Source: Acidobacteriota bacterium (GTDB lineage Bacteria; Acidobacteriota; JAAYUB01; JAMOQF01). From it: a stretch of 5,768 bases of DNA. Positions 1 through 5,258 of this stretch are shown here, in pieces. The translations under genes were made by a program, and so were the position numbers. Location of the stretch: the NCBI GenBank assembly GCA_027040585.1, contig JALULU010000389.1, positions 1-5,768 of the forward strand, in the 5' to 3' direction. Within the stretch, counting starts at the first letter, position 1, and every line of letters begins with the position of its first letter. Under the pieces are notes generated by a model. The model did no database searches and had not been told where the DNA came from. It saw only the letters and a list, made by a program, of their open reading frames with translations.

Positions 1-525
1 ATATGTTCAATACTCTATCTCGTTAAAAAGGAAAGAAAATTTGATACAATTGCCCTCTCATCTGCTGAAATTGGAGTTTTCTTTACAACCTTTGTGCTTA
101 TAAGTGGCCCACTATGGGCAAGGCCCATATGGAATACGTGGTGGACATGGGATCCAAGGCTCACATCCTCCCTTGCCCTCTGGCTTATGTTTGTGGCATA
201 TCTAATTTTAAGGGCAAACATTCCGGACTCACCTAAAAAATTTCAGGTAAGCAGTGTCTATGCAATAATTGCCTATTTAGATGTTCCAATAGTATTTTTT
301 TCAATAAGGTGGTGGAGGACAATCCATCCCGTTGTAATTACAAGTAAACATATAAATTTAGACCCAAAAATGCTTCAAACTCTAATTATCTCAAATATAA
401 CCTTTACACTTCTTTACTTTTTACTTTTGAAAATTGACTTAAAAGGAAAGAATCTAAGTCTTAAATTAGATAAACTTATAAATGAAGCAGAAGAATTAAT
501 TGAAAGCAAACAAATGGAGGAATAA
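1..525 (+). CDS. ccmC: Heme exporter/cytochrome c maturation protein CcmC, 5'-truncated
   Basis: The frame is open from the first base, so the 5' end lies outside the window; 174 residues remain of a protein usually near 230-250. Seen: the tryptophan-rich heme-handling signature WWTWDPRLT at about residues 47-55 of the fragment, preceded by a segment resembling the family's SSAEIGVFFTT stretch. A histidine in RWWRTIHPVV at about residue 109 matches the second conserved heme-ligand histidine of CcmC. Four hydrophobic segments are visible (about 20-40, 57-71, 85-103, 124-144). Known of the family: CcmC is an integral inner-membrane protein that presents heme to the chaperone CcmE in System I cytochrome c maturation, working with CcmA, B and D. 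Odd: a charged, probably helical tail of about 30 residues follows the last membrane segment. The ccmD-like gene starts two bases after the stop. Family call is firm; CcmC rather than CcmF rests on fragment length and the ccmD neighbour. Confidence 0.93.
   Translation: MCSILYLVKKERKFDTIALSSAEIGVFFTTFVLISGPLWARPIWNTWWTWDPRLTSSLALWLMFVAYLILRANIPDSPKKFQVSSVYAIIAYLDVPIVFFSIRWWRTIHPVVITSKHINLDPKMLQTLIISNITFTLLYFLLLKIDLKGKNLSLKLDKLINEAEELIESKQMEE
516..520 (+). promoter_or_regulatory. Ribosome binding site of the ccmD-like gene
   Basis: GGAGG sits within the last codons of ccmC, seven bases before the ATG at 528. This near-perfect Shine-Dalgarno sequence is the main support for the short downstream gene being translated, and implies coupling to ccmC. 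Confidence 0.75.
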
Positions 526-527
526 AG

Positions 528-701
528 ATGAATACATATCTTTTTGCAGCATATACAATTTTTATGATAATACTTCTTCTCTACTTCCTTTTAATTTCAA
601 AAAGAATTAAAGGGGTGGAGGATAAAACAGAGGAACTTGAGGAACTACTAAAGGAACTAAAGGGAAGCAACACAAAGGAAAAAGAAAATAATTTAAATTA
701 A
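528..701 (+). CDS. ccmD: CcmD-like small membrane protein, 57 aa
   Basis: ATG at 528, TAA at 699-701. The protein begins MNTYLFAAYTIFMIILLLYF: a short N-terminus and one transmembrane helix (about residues 5-23), then the basic stretch SKRIK and a Glu/Leu/Lys-rich, probably coiled-coil tail (about 30-45). This is the CcmD layout, including the characteristic AAY near the start of the helix and Arg/Lys just after it. Known: CcmD is a small membrane protein that stabilises the CcmABC-CcmE complex and aids release of holo-CcmE. Context is decisive: it follows ccmC by two bases with a strong Shine-Dalgarno site. No ccmE, ccmF or ccmH follows on this strand; the operon ends here. The longer acidic tail resembles the alternative CcmD family rather than the E. 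coli form (inference from memory of the family). Confidence 0.85.
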   Translation: MNTYLFAAYTIFMIILLLYFLLISKRIKGVEDKTEELEELLKELKGSNTKEKENNLN

Positions 702-758
702 ATCTCAAAATATTTAAAGCCTAAATTCACAAATTTTCCATTAAAAATATGAAAAATA

Positions 759-775
759 TGTGCCTGGCACCATAT
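759..775 (+). repeat. REP-like palindrome, copy 1
   Basis: GTGCCTGGCAC (760-770) is a perfect odd palindrome with arms GTGCC/GGCAC around a central T. ATAT lies on both sides (756-759 and 772-775), making a longer imperfect palindrome. The 17 bases 759-775 are identical, in reverse complement, to 3468-3484. Confidence 0.75.
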
Positions 776-803
776 CATTGACTATCACTTAAACTAAATT
801 TTT

Positions 804-813
804 TGCCTGGCAC
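804..813 (+). repeat. REP-like palindrome, copy 2
   Basis: TGCCTGGCAC preceded and followed by T-runs. Because the core is self-complementary apart from its central base, copies 1, 2 and 3 could pair with one another in RNA or single-stranded DNA. Confidence 0.7.
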
Positions 814-826
814 TTTTTTATCTTGA

Positions 827-835
827 GGTCTGACC
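827..835 (+). repeat. Short palindrome GGTC-T-GACC
   Basis: GGTCTGACC has the same design as the TGCCTGGCAC elements: GC-rich arms around a single central base. It overlaps the first unit of the 15-bp tandem repeat. Confidence 0.5.
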
Positions 836-860
836 CCGAAATTTTTGACCCCGATATTTT
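831..860 (+). repeat. 15-bp tandem repeat, two units (TGACCCCGA plus T-rich tail)
   Basis: Units 831-845 and 846-860 match at 14 of 15 positions: TGACCCCGA, then A or T, then ATTTT or its near match. The rest of the first unit's palindrome (GGTC) lies only upstream of unit one, so unit two looks like a half-palindrome copy. Confidence 0.7.
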
Positions 861-862
861 TC

Positions 863-873
863 TGCCTGGCACC
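863..873 (+). repeat. REP-like palindrome, copy 3
   Basis: TGCCTGGCACC between T-rich and A-rich flanks, three bases after the 15-bp tandem repeat. A decayed piece of the same motif, TTGGCACT, follows at 880-887. Confidence 0.7.
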
Positions 874-925
874 AAAATCTTGGCACTAAAATTTGCATAA
901 CTTTATACAAAGTAACAAAATTTGT

Positions 926-1564
926 TTAGATTAAACCTTCAGATTTTAATTTTGAAAGATATTTCTCAACCACTTTATATGGTTTTTCTCCGGCAAAAAT
1001 ATCTGAACAAACTGCAACACTATCTGCGCCACAATTGAGTACATCTAAAAAATTGTTAAAATTTATTCCACCTATTGCAACTATTGGTATATTGGTTTTT
1101 TCTCTAACTTTTTTCAACAGATCCAGACCAACTGGTTTATATTCTGGTTTCGTTGTGGTATTAAAAATTGGCCCTATGGCAATATAGTCAACACTAAAAT
1201 CAATAGCCTTTATAAATTCTTTCTCTGAATGCGTTGAAACACCAACAATTAAATTATTAAATTTTTCTTTAATAAAATCAGGTGGAATATCTTCCTGACC
1301 AACGTGAACACCATCTGCCCCTGAGAAAAGGGCAATATCTACTCTATCGTTTATAACAAGCGAAAAAGGAAAACTATTCTTAAACCTTGAAATCGATTTA
1401 GAAAGAAACAAAAAATCTTTAGAAGTGATTTCCTTTTCTCTTAACTGAATTAATTTAGCACCAGATTTTATGCAATTTCTGACATCTAATAAAAACTCTT
1501 TGTAGCTTTTTCCAAATCTTCCTGAGACTAAATATAGGGGGAAAATTTTATTTATTAAATTCAT
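926..1564 (-). CDS. thiE: Thiamine-phosphate synthase
   Basis: 212 residues, normal for the family, which is a TIM-barrel enzyme of the cytoplasm. It joins the pyrimidine HMP-PP and the thiazole phosphate to give thiamine phosphate and pyrophosphate. Motifs seen in order: QLREK (40-44), NDR (72-74), GVHVGQED (85-92), GVSTHS (108-113), GPIFNTTTK (131-139) and the phosphate-binding GGI (165-167). The expected substrate-contacting positions (Arg/Lys of QLREK, Asn-Asp of NDR, Gln-Glu-Asp, the Thr-rich loop) look intact. The ATG lies inside accC: the genes overlap by 17 bases and no good Shine-Dalgarno precedes the start, so translation is probably coupled to accC. TenI-like regulators share this fold, but conservation of the synthase motifs favours ThiE. 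No TPP riboswitch is visible in the operon leader, and no other thiamine gene is in the window. Confidence 0.95.
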   Translation of the reverse strand: MNLINKIFPLYLVSGRFGKSYKEFLLDVRNCIKSGAKLIQLREKEITSKDFLFLSKSISRFKNSFPFSLVINDRVDIALFSGADGVHVGQEDIPPDFIKEKFNNLIVGVSTHSEKEFIKAIDFSVDYIAIGPIFNTTTKPEYKPVGLDLLKKVREKTNIPIVAIGGINFNNFLDVLNCGADSVAVCSDIFAGEKPYKVVEKYLSKLKSEGLI

Positions 1565-2885
1565 TTAAAAAATTTGTATTGTAATTCCCTTCAAGAAAAG
1601 ATTTAGAATGAATTATTTTACTGTGAAGAGGTATAGTTGTTTTAATACCCGTTATAAAAAATTGAGAAAGTGCCCTATCCATCTTAGAAATAGCCTCTTT
1701 CCTTGTGCTTGCAAAGGTTATCAGTTTTGCTATTAAAGAATCGTAATATGGCAGTATTTTCCACCCACAATAAACTGCAGTATCCACTCTTATACCAAAG
1801 CCACCGGGTAAAAAAACTCTTTTAATGGTCCCAGGTATTGGAGTAAAAGTTTCAGGGTCTTCAGCATTAATTCTACACTCAATACTGTGACCATTTAATT
1901 TGACTTCATCCTGTGTAATAGAAATTTTCTCACCTGAAGCAATTCTAATCTGCTCCTTAAGTAAATCAACACCGGTAATCATCTCAGTTATTGGATGTTC
2001 AACCTGAATTCTCGTATTCATTTCCATAAAATAGTAATTTCCATCCTTATCAAAAATAAATTCAACCGTTCCAACACCTTCATATTTAAATTTTGAAAAA
2101 ACATCTTGAAGCTTTTTTATTATTTCGTTTCTTTTCTCATCATCTAAAAAGGGTGATGGCGCCTCTTCTATAAGTTTCTGATGTCTTCTCTGAATTGAAC
2201 ACTCCCTTTCACCAAGGATAACACAATTACCAAAGGAATCCACAACAACCTGAAATTCAATGTGTCTTGGATTTTCTATGAATTTTTCAACATAAATTCC
2301 ACTATTACCAAATGCTGAGCCAGCCTCACTTGCAGCCATGTCAAAATTACTTTTTAGTTCATCTTCACTGTAAACAATTCTCATTCCTTTACCACCACCA
2401 CCTGCAGTAGCTTTTAACATAACAGGAAAACCTATTTCCTTACAAACTGATACAAGCTCGTCATAGTCTTTAACTACACCATCACTACCGGGAACAACAT
2501 TTAGGCCAAGTTCCTTCATTGTCTTTTTAGCAGTTGCTTTATCTCCCATAAGAGCAATGGAATCAGGATCAGGACCAATAAATTTAATATTACAAGCATG
2601 ACAAACTCTTGCAAACTTCTCATTTTCAGCAAGAAATCCATATCCGGGATGAATGGCATCAACATTCGCAATTTCCGCTGCACTTATTATGGCGTGGAAA
2701 TTCAAATAACTTTTAGTTGAGGGTGGTGGACCTATACAAATACTTTCATCAGCCAAAATAACATGCATTGAATCGGCATCAGCTTCAGAATAAACAGCAA
2801 CGGACTCTATGCCCAGTTCATTACAAGCATTTATTATCCTCACAGCAATCTCTCCACGATTTGCTATCAGAACTCTTTTAATCAT
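1548..2885 (-). CDS. accC: Biotin carboxylase subunit of acetyl-CoA carboxylase
   Basis: 445 residues from the chosen ATG at 2885, equal to the usual AccC length of about 445-450. It carries out ATP- and bicarbonate-dependent carboxylation of biotin on the carrier protein, the first half of malonyl-CoA formation for fatty acid synthesis. Seen: N-terminal MIKRVLIANRGEIAVRII, Lys116 in MGDK, the glycine-rich ATP loop GGGGKGMR (162-169), His208, RRHQK (Lys237), Glu275, Glu288 and Asn290, the catalytic Arg292 in NTRIQVEHP, and Arg338. These numbers agree with the E. coli enzyme to within a residue, so the active site looks complete. The frame is open to a TTG at 2906 and has an ATG at 2897, but the family N-terminus and GAGG at 2893-2890 favour 2885. 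It lies 13 bases after accB and overlaps thiE by 17. Pyruvate carboxylase subunit A is a less likely alternative given the AccB-type partner. Confidence 0.95.
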   Translation of the reverse strand: MIKRVLIANRGEIAVRIINACNELGIESVAVYSEADADSMHVILADESICIGPPPSTKSYLNFHAIISAAEIANVDAIHPGYGFLAENEKFARVCHACNIKFIGPDPDSIALMGDKATAKKTMKELGLNVVPGSDGVVKDYDELVSVCKEIGFPVMLKATAGGGGKGMRIVYSEDELKSNFDMAASEAGSAFGNSGIYVEKFIENPRHIEFQVVVDSFGNCVILGERECSIQRRHQKLIEEAPSPFLDDEKRNEIIKKLQDVFSKFKYEGVGTVEFIFDKDGNYYFMEMNTRIQVEHPITEMITGVDLLKEQIRIASGEKISITQDEVKLNGHSIECRINAEDPETFTPIPGTIKRVFLPGGFGIRVDTAVYCGWKILPYYDSLIAKLITFASTRKEAISKMDRALSQFFITGIKTTIPLHSKIIHSKSFLEGNYNTNFLNEFNK

Positions 2886-2898
2886 AGCACCTCTCATA

Positions 2899-3399
2899 TC
2901 AATCAAGCTTTATGGCAAATAATCTATCACCATATTCCACAGGCTCAGCATTTTCCACAAGAATTTTAACAATAGTACCTGATACATCACTTTCAACTTC
3001 ATTCATTACCTTCATCGCCTCAACTATACATAACACCTGCCCTTTTGTAATATGCTCCCCCTCTTCAACAAAGGGATCAGATGTGGGACTTGGTGCCCTA
3101 TAAAAGGTACCTACAATGGGAGAAGTGATATAATGATATTCATCCTTTTCTTCATTTTCTTCTTTAATCTTTTCTTCTTTAACTTCAACCTGTTGAGGTT
3201 GGGACTGTATTAAATTTTGTTGAGGAAGATAAATGGGGGATAATTGTTGAACAGTTGGATTTAATTGCTCTGCAATTTGATTGCTTAAAGAAGAATTCTT
3301 CTTTATTTTTAACTTAAACCCATCCTTTTCAATAACAAATTCGTCAACTTCTGATTTTGAAATAAGTTTTATAAGGTCCTTTACTTCTTTTATGTCCAC
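2899..3399 (-). CDS. accB: Biotin carboxyl carrier protein of acetyl-CoA carboxylase
   Basis: 166 residues from a GTG start at 3399. The protein swings covalently bound biotin between biotin carboxylase and carboxyltransferase. Seen: an N-terminal helical region (VDIKEVKDLIKLI, then EFVIEKDGFKLKIKK) typical of bacterial AccB; a flexible Gln/Pro-rich then Glu/Lys-rich linker (about 38-86); and a C-terminal biotinyl domain starting near ITSPIVGTFYRAPSP, with biotinylation site EAMKVM (Lys130). The FYRAPSP segment is characteristic of acetyl-CoA carboxylase carriers. The frame also has a TTG at 3411, but GAGGTG at 3409-3404 overlaps it and is correctly spaced for the GTG, and starting there reproduces the usual family N-terminus. 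It is first in the accB-accC-thiE unit; carboxyltransferase genes accA/accD are not in this window. Confidence 0.95.
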   Translation of the reverse strand: MDIKEVKDLIKLISKSEVDEFVIEKDGFKLKIKKNSSLSNQIAEQLNPTVQQLSPIYLPQQNLIQSQPQQVEVKEEKIKEENEEKDEYHYITSPIVGTFYRAPSPTSDPFVEEGEHITKGQVLCIVEAMKVMNEVESDVSGTIVKILVENAEPVEYGDRLFAIKLD

Positions 3400-3403
3400 A
3401 AAA

Positions 3404-3409
3404 CACCTC
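3404..3409 (-). promoter_or_regulatory. Ribosome binding site deciding the accB start
   Basis: On the minus strand GAGGTG lies four bases before the GTG at 3399. It overlaps the upstream in-frame TTG at 3411-3409, which therefore cannot use it. This is the main reason for choosing GTG. Confidence 0.65.
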
Positions 3410-3429
3410 AAATAAGATATAAGGAAAAG

Positions 3430-3458
3430 ATTTTATCATTTAAAAAAAAATTAGTCAA
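3430..3458 (-). promoter_or_regulatory. Predicted sigma-70-type promoter of accB-accC-thiE
   Basis: On the minus strand, TTGACT (3458-3453; five of six with TTGACA) is followed after exactly 17 bases by TAAAAT (3435-3430; five of six with TATAAT). The spacer contains a run of nine T. Transcription would begin near 3423, giving a leader of only about 24 bases before the accB GTG, too short for a riboswitch. A repeat palindrome lies 13 bases upstream of the -35 box. Confidence 0.65.
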
Positions 3459-3467
3459 AAAAGAAAA

Positions 3468-3484
3468 ATATGGTGCCAGGCACA
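3468..3484 (-). repeat. REP-like palindrome, copy 4 (upstream of the accB promoter)
   Basis: GGTGCCAGGCAC at 3472-3483 on the plus strand. The 17 bases 3468-3484 are the exact reverse complement of 759-775. It sits between the end of the zinc-ribbon gene (3508) and the accB promoter. Confidence 0.75.
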
Positions 3485-3507
3485 AAAAAATTAGCAAAAA
3501 AATTTTT

Positions 3508-4218
3508 CTAATGTGATTTTTCCAGATAAAATTCAAGAATGTCATCTAATGAATCCACTGTAAACTGAGGGATTTTAATCTCTCTCTTTATATCTTTCTG
3601 CCACTGATCTTTTATATTTACTGAAGTTTTCAAATATTCATTTTCCATTTTAAAAGGAAAACCTATTATCTTTGTATCAATATGTTTTATTTCAAATTCC
3701 ACATCTGTTATATCCCTTTTTCTATCTATAAATTTTATAAATAGAAAAACTGCTTCCACATATGAATAAAATGGTGAGGCATCTACGCCCACAAGGGTTC
3801 CCTCATAACTTTCAAAATTCATATTCCCAAAAGAGATCAATTTTTCTCCAGGATTTCCAAAATAAAGATAGCCACTATATTTAAAGGCAGGAAAGAAAAT
3901 ATTCCATTTTCCATTTAATTTGTGGAAAAAAGATGGTGAAGAATCTGAGAAACCTATTTCTACTAAAAAATTCCAGAATGGAAGATAAAGGTTGCTACTG
4001 TCGTAATTTCCGTAAAAAAAATAGTCAATCTCATCCCCCACGTTGGTATAGTTTTCTACAACTTTGTTTAATAGAATGCCTTTTGACTCAGGTATCCCAC
4101 CGTTTTTATCAAAAAACTTAAAATATCTACACTCTTTACAGGAAAAAGCTGAATCTCTCTTTGTACCAATTAATTTTTGTCCACATCTATTGCATTTTAA
4201 AGTATAAACATTTACCAT
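3508..4218 (-). CDS. Zinc-ribbon protein of unknown function, soluble member of the three-gene cluster
   Basis: 236 residues, function not recognised. Seen: an N-terminal zinc ribbon with Cys9-X2-Cys12 and Cys27-X2-Cys30, then aromatic-rich beta-type sequence with LYLPFW (77-82) and IFFPAFK (107-113). A segment LVGVDASPFYSYVEAVFLF (142-160) is moderately hydrophobic but does not look membrane-spanning. There is no signal peptide. The cysteine positions are identical to those in the upstream neighbour, so the two ribbons are probably homologous. The ATG overlaps the stop of the upstream gene by seven bases, with a weak AAGGG site nine bases before it, implying coupled translation. It is the last gene of its block: the accB promoter lies downstream. 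Proteins combining a zinc ribbon with LPFW and PAF motifs occur in other bacteria as far as I recall, but I cannot assign a named family. Most likely a cytoplasmic partner of the two membrane-type neighbours (inference). Confidence 0.85.
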   Translation of the reverse strand: MVNVYTLKCNRCGQKLIGTKRDSAFSCKECRYFKFFDKNGGIPESKGILLNKVVENYTNVGDEIDYFFYGNYDSSNLYLPFWNFLVEIGFSDSSPSFFHKLNGKWNIFFPAFKYSGYLYFGNPGEKLISFGNMNFESYEGTLVGVDASPFYSYVEAVFLFIKFIDRKRDITDVEFEIKHIDTKIIGFPFKMENEYLKTSVNIKDQWQKDIKREIKIPQFTVDSLDDILEFYLEKSH

Positions 4219-5258
4219 TTTATATAACCCTTAAAAATTGTATAAAATCCCACTAAAAAGATAAAAAATCCTGCAAAAATTTCAAATAAACCATTACCAC
4301 ACTGGAAAAGGTTTGTAATCATTCCATCAGCAAACATCAATCCTGCAACAAGTGAAATTGTTGAAGAAATGGGAAACACACTTTTTTTATTGTTTTCCAG
4401 TTCAAATATTTCAAAAATATAATTACCGCCATCTATCCCATCTATTACTACAGAGAACGTATTTTTATCATTATCAAGGGCAAATGAAATATATAGAGGA
4501 TAAAAAATCAACTGGACATCTTTGTCTATAAAACTTTTAAAAAAATTTCTTTTTTTATAATTTATTATTTCAGGTTTTTCCGAATGATAAAAGAAATTAT
4601 CCCAATAAAGATTTTCTATGGAAATACTCTCTTCACGCATATTTTCTTTAAATTTTACTTCATCTGAAGGAATAAAAATTCTCCCATAAGATTCCATCTT
4701 TTCTCTATCAAACCCATAAAATTTATTACGCTTTATATTGCCTTTTATTTTGTTAAATAAATCCTGTGAAAAAAAGCCCTTTTCAAGAAAAAAAGAACCA
4801 TCAAAGTAATACTCAAATAAATCATCGTTAACCCTTGTTTCTACCTTTACTTTTTTAACTTCTTTCTTCACCTCTTTTAAAAAGATATCACTATTGCTGT
4901 CATAGATATCATCTTCAACCATAAGGGAAGGTATTAATGATTTCTTTTCCTTAACTCCCACAACCTTTTTCTGAGGACTTAACCCCACTGAAAAACCTGT
5001 AAACCTATAAATGGGTACAAAAATTAATCTAAATTCTGAATAAATATTTTCATGTAAATTTTTACTTTTAATAATTTCATTAAAAGTCCCATATGCCTGA
5101 TTGTAATCAATCTCAGGTTTTAAATAATATCTCCTGAGCTGAAATCCAGAAACATAGTATGTTGATTTACAAAAATCACACACTGCAACACTCTCTCCTT
5201 CATTTATTTGGAGAGAACCACCACAATTTTTACAAAGTAACGAATTTACATTACTCAT
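4212..5258 (-). CDS. Zinc-ribbon membrane protein of unknown function
   Basis: 348 residues, function not recognised. Domains seen: zinc ribbon Cys9-X2-Cys12 / Cys27-X2-Cys30 (residues 7-33); the segment LKPEIDYNQAYGTFNEII; the aromatic-proline motif LIFVPIYRF (78-86); a long charged Lys/Asp/Glu-rich middle (about 95-245); a second such motif LIFYPLYISF (250-259) followed by FSVVIDGIDGG; and two C-terminal hydrophobic segments (about 298-315 and 322-343), probably a membrane hairpin. With no signal peptide, the ribbon and middle are likely cytoplasmic. The ATG overlaps the upstream stop by eight bases (ATGAGTAA), preceded by a purine-rich AAGAGAG, and the stop overlaps the next start. The general plan, a ribbon followed by a YVPFW-like motif and a membrane end, recalls YdjG-type proteins linked to PspA/SPFH envelope-stress operons, but this resemblance is weak and not an assignment. 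Confidence 0.85.
   Translation of the reverse strand: MSNVNSLLCKNCGGSLQINEGESVAVCDFCKSTYYVSGFQLRRYYLKPEIDYNQAYGTFNEIIKSKNLHENIYSEFRLIFVPIYRFTGFSVGLSPQKKVVGVKEKKSLIPSLMVEDDIYDSNSDIFLKEVKKEVKKVKVETRVNDDLFEYYFDGSFFLEKGFFSQDLFNKIKGNIKRNKFYGFDREKMESYGRIFIPSDEVKFKENMREESISIENLYWDNFFYHSEKPEIINYKKRNFFKSFIDKDVQLIFYPLYISFALDNDKNTFSVVIDGIDGGNYIFEIFELENNKKSVFPISSTISLVAGLMFADGMITNLFQCGNGLFEIFAGFFIFLVGFYTIFKGYIKW

Larger units (their letters stand above)
702..925. other. Convergent intergenic spacer rich in palindromic repeats
   Basis: This 224-bp stretch separates the converging ends of the ccm genes and thiE. No convincing ORF, tRNA or classical terminator (long GC stem plus T-run) was found. It holds three copies of the TGCCTGGCAC palindrome, a partial fourth (TTGGCACT at 880-887), a second palindrome GGTCTGACC at 827-835, and two tandem copies of a 15-bp unit. 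The GC-rich blocks stand out against A/T-run flanks. It reads as an accumulation site for small REP-like elements, probably tolerated because it is a convergent spacer. Confidence 0.7.

Noticed and set aside
15..221. Minus-strand open frame of 68 codons opposite ccmC
   Set aside because: It lies antisense to clear CcmC coding sequence with the WWTWDPRLT signature, and its product resembles nothing recognisable.
804..820. Rho-independent terminator (repeat palindrome plus T-run) for the ccm genes
   Set aside because: The palindrome has a single central base, so a real hairpin would have only about a four-base-pair stem with a three-base loop. That is too weak to call; the same applies to the copy at 3472-3483.
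759..890. CRISPR-like array formed by the repeated TGCCTGGCAC units
   Set aside because: The repeats are only about 10-12 bases and unevenly spaced (44 and 59 bases apart); no uniform spacers and no cas genes.
914..926. Palindrome AACAAAATTTGTT at the end of thiE
   Set aside because: It is entirely A/T apart from one G/C pair and is not followed by a T-run in the thiE direction; likely chance in AT-rich sequence.
2912..3103. Plus-strand open frame of 63 codons opposite accB
   Set aside because: It is a shadow of the biotinyl domain coding sequence; Ser/Thr-rich product, no ribosome-binding site.
3400..3430. Riboswitch (biotin or TPP type) ahead of accB
   Set aside because: The predicted leader is only about 24 bases, too short for any known aptamer.
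3933..4121. Plus-strand open frame of 62 codons opposite the zinc-ribbon gene
   Set aside because: It is antisense to a frame with conserved Cys pairs and aromatic motifs, with no supporting signals.
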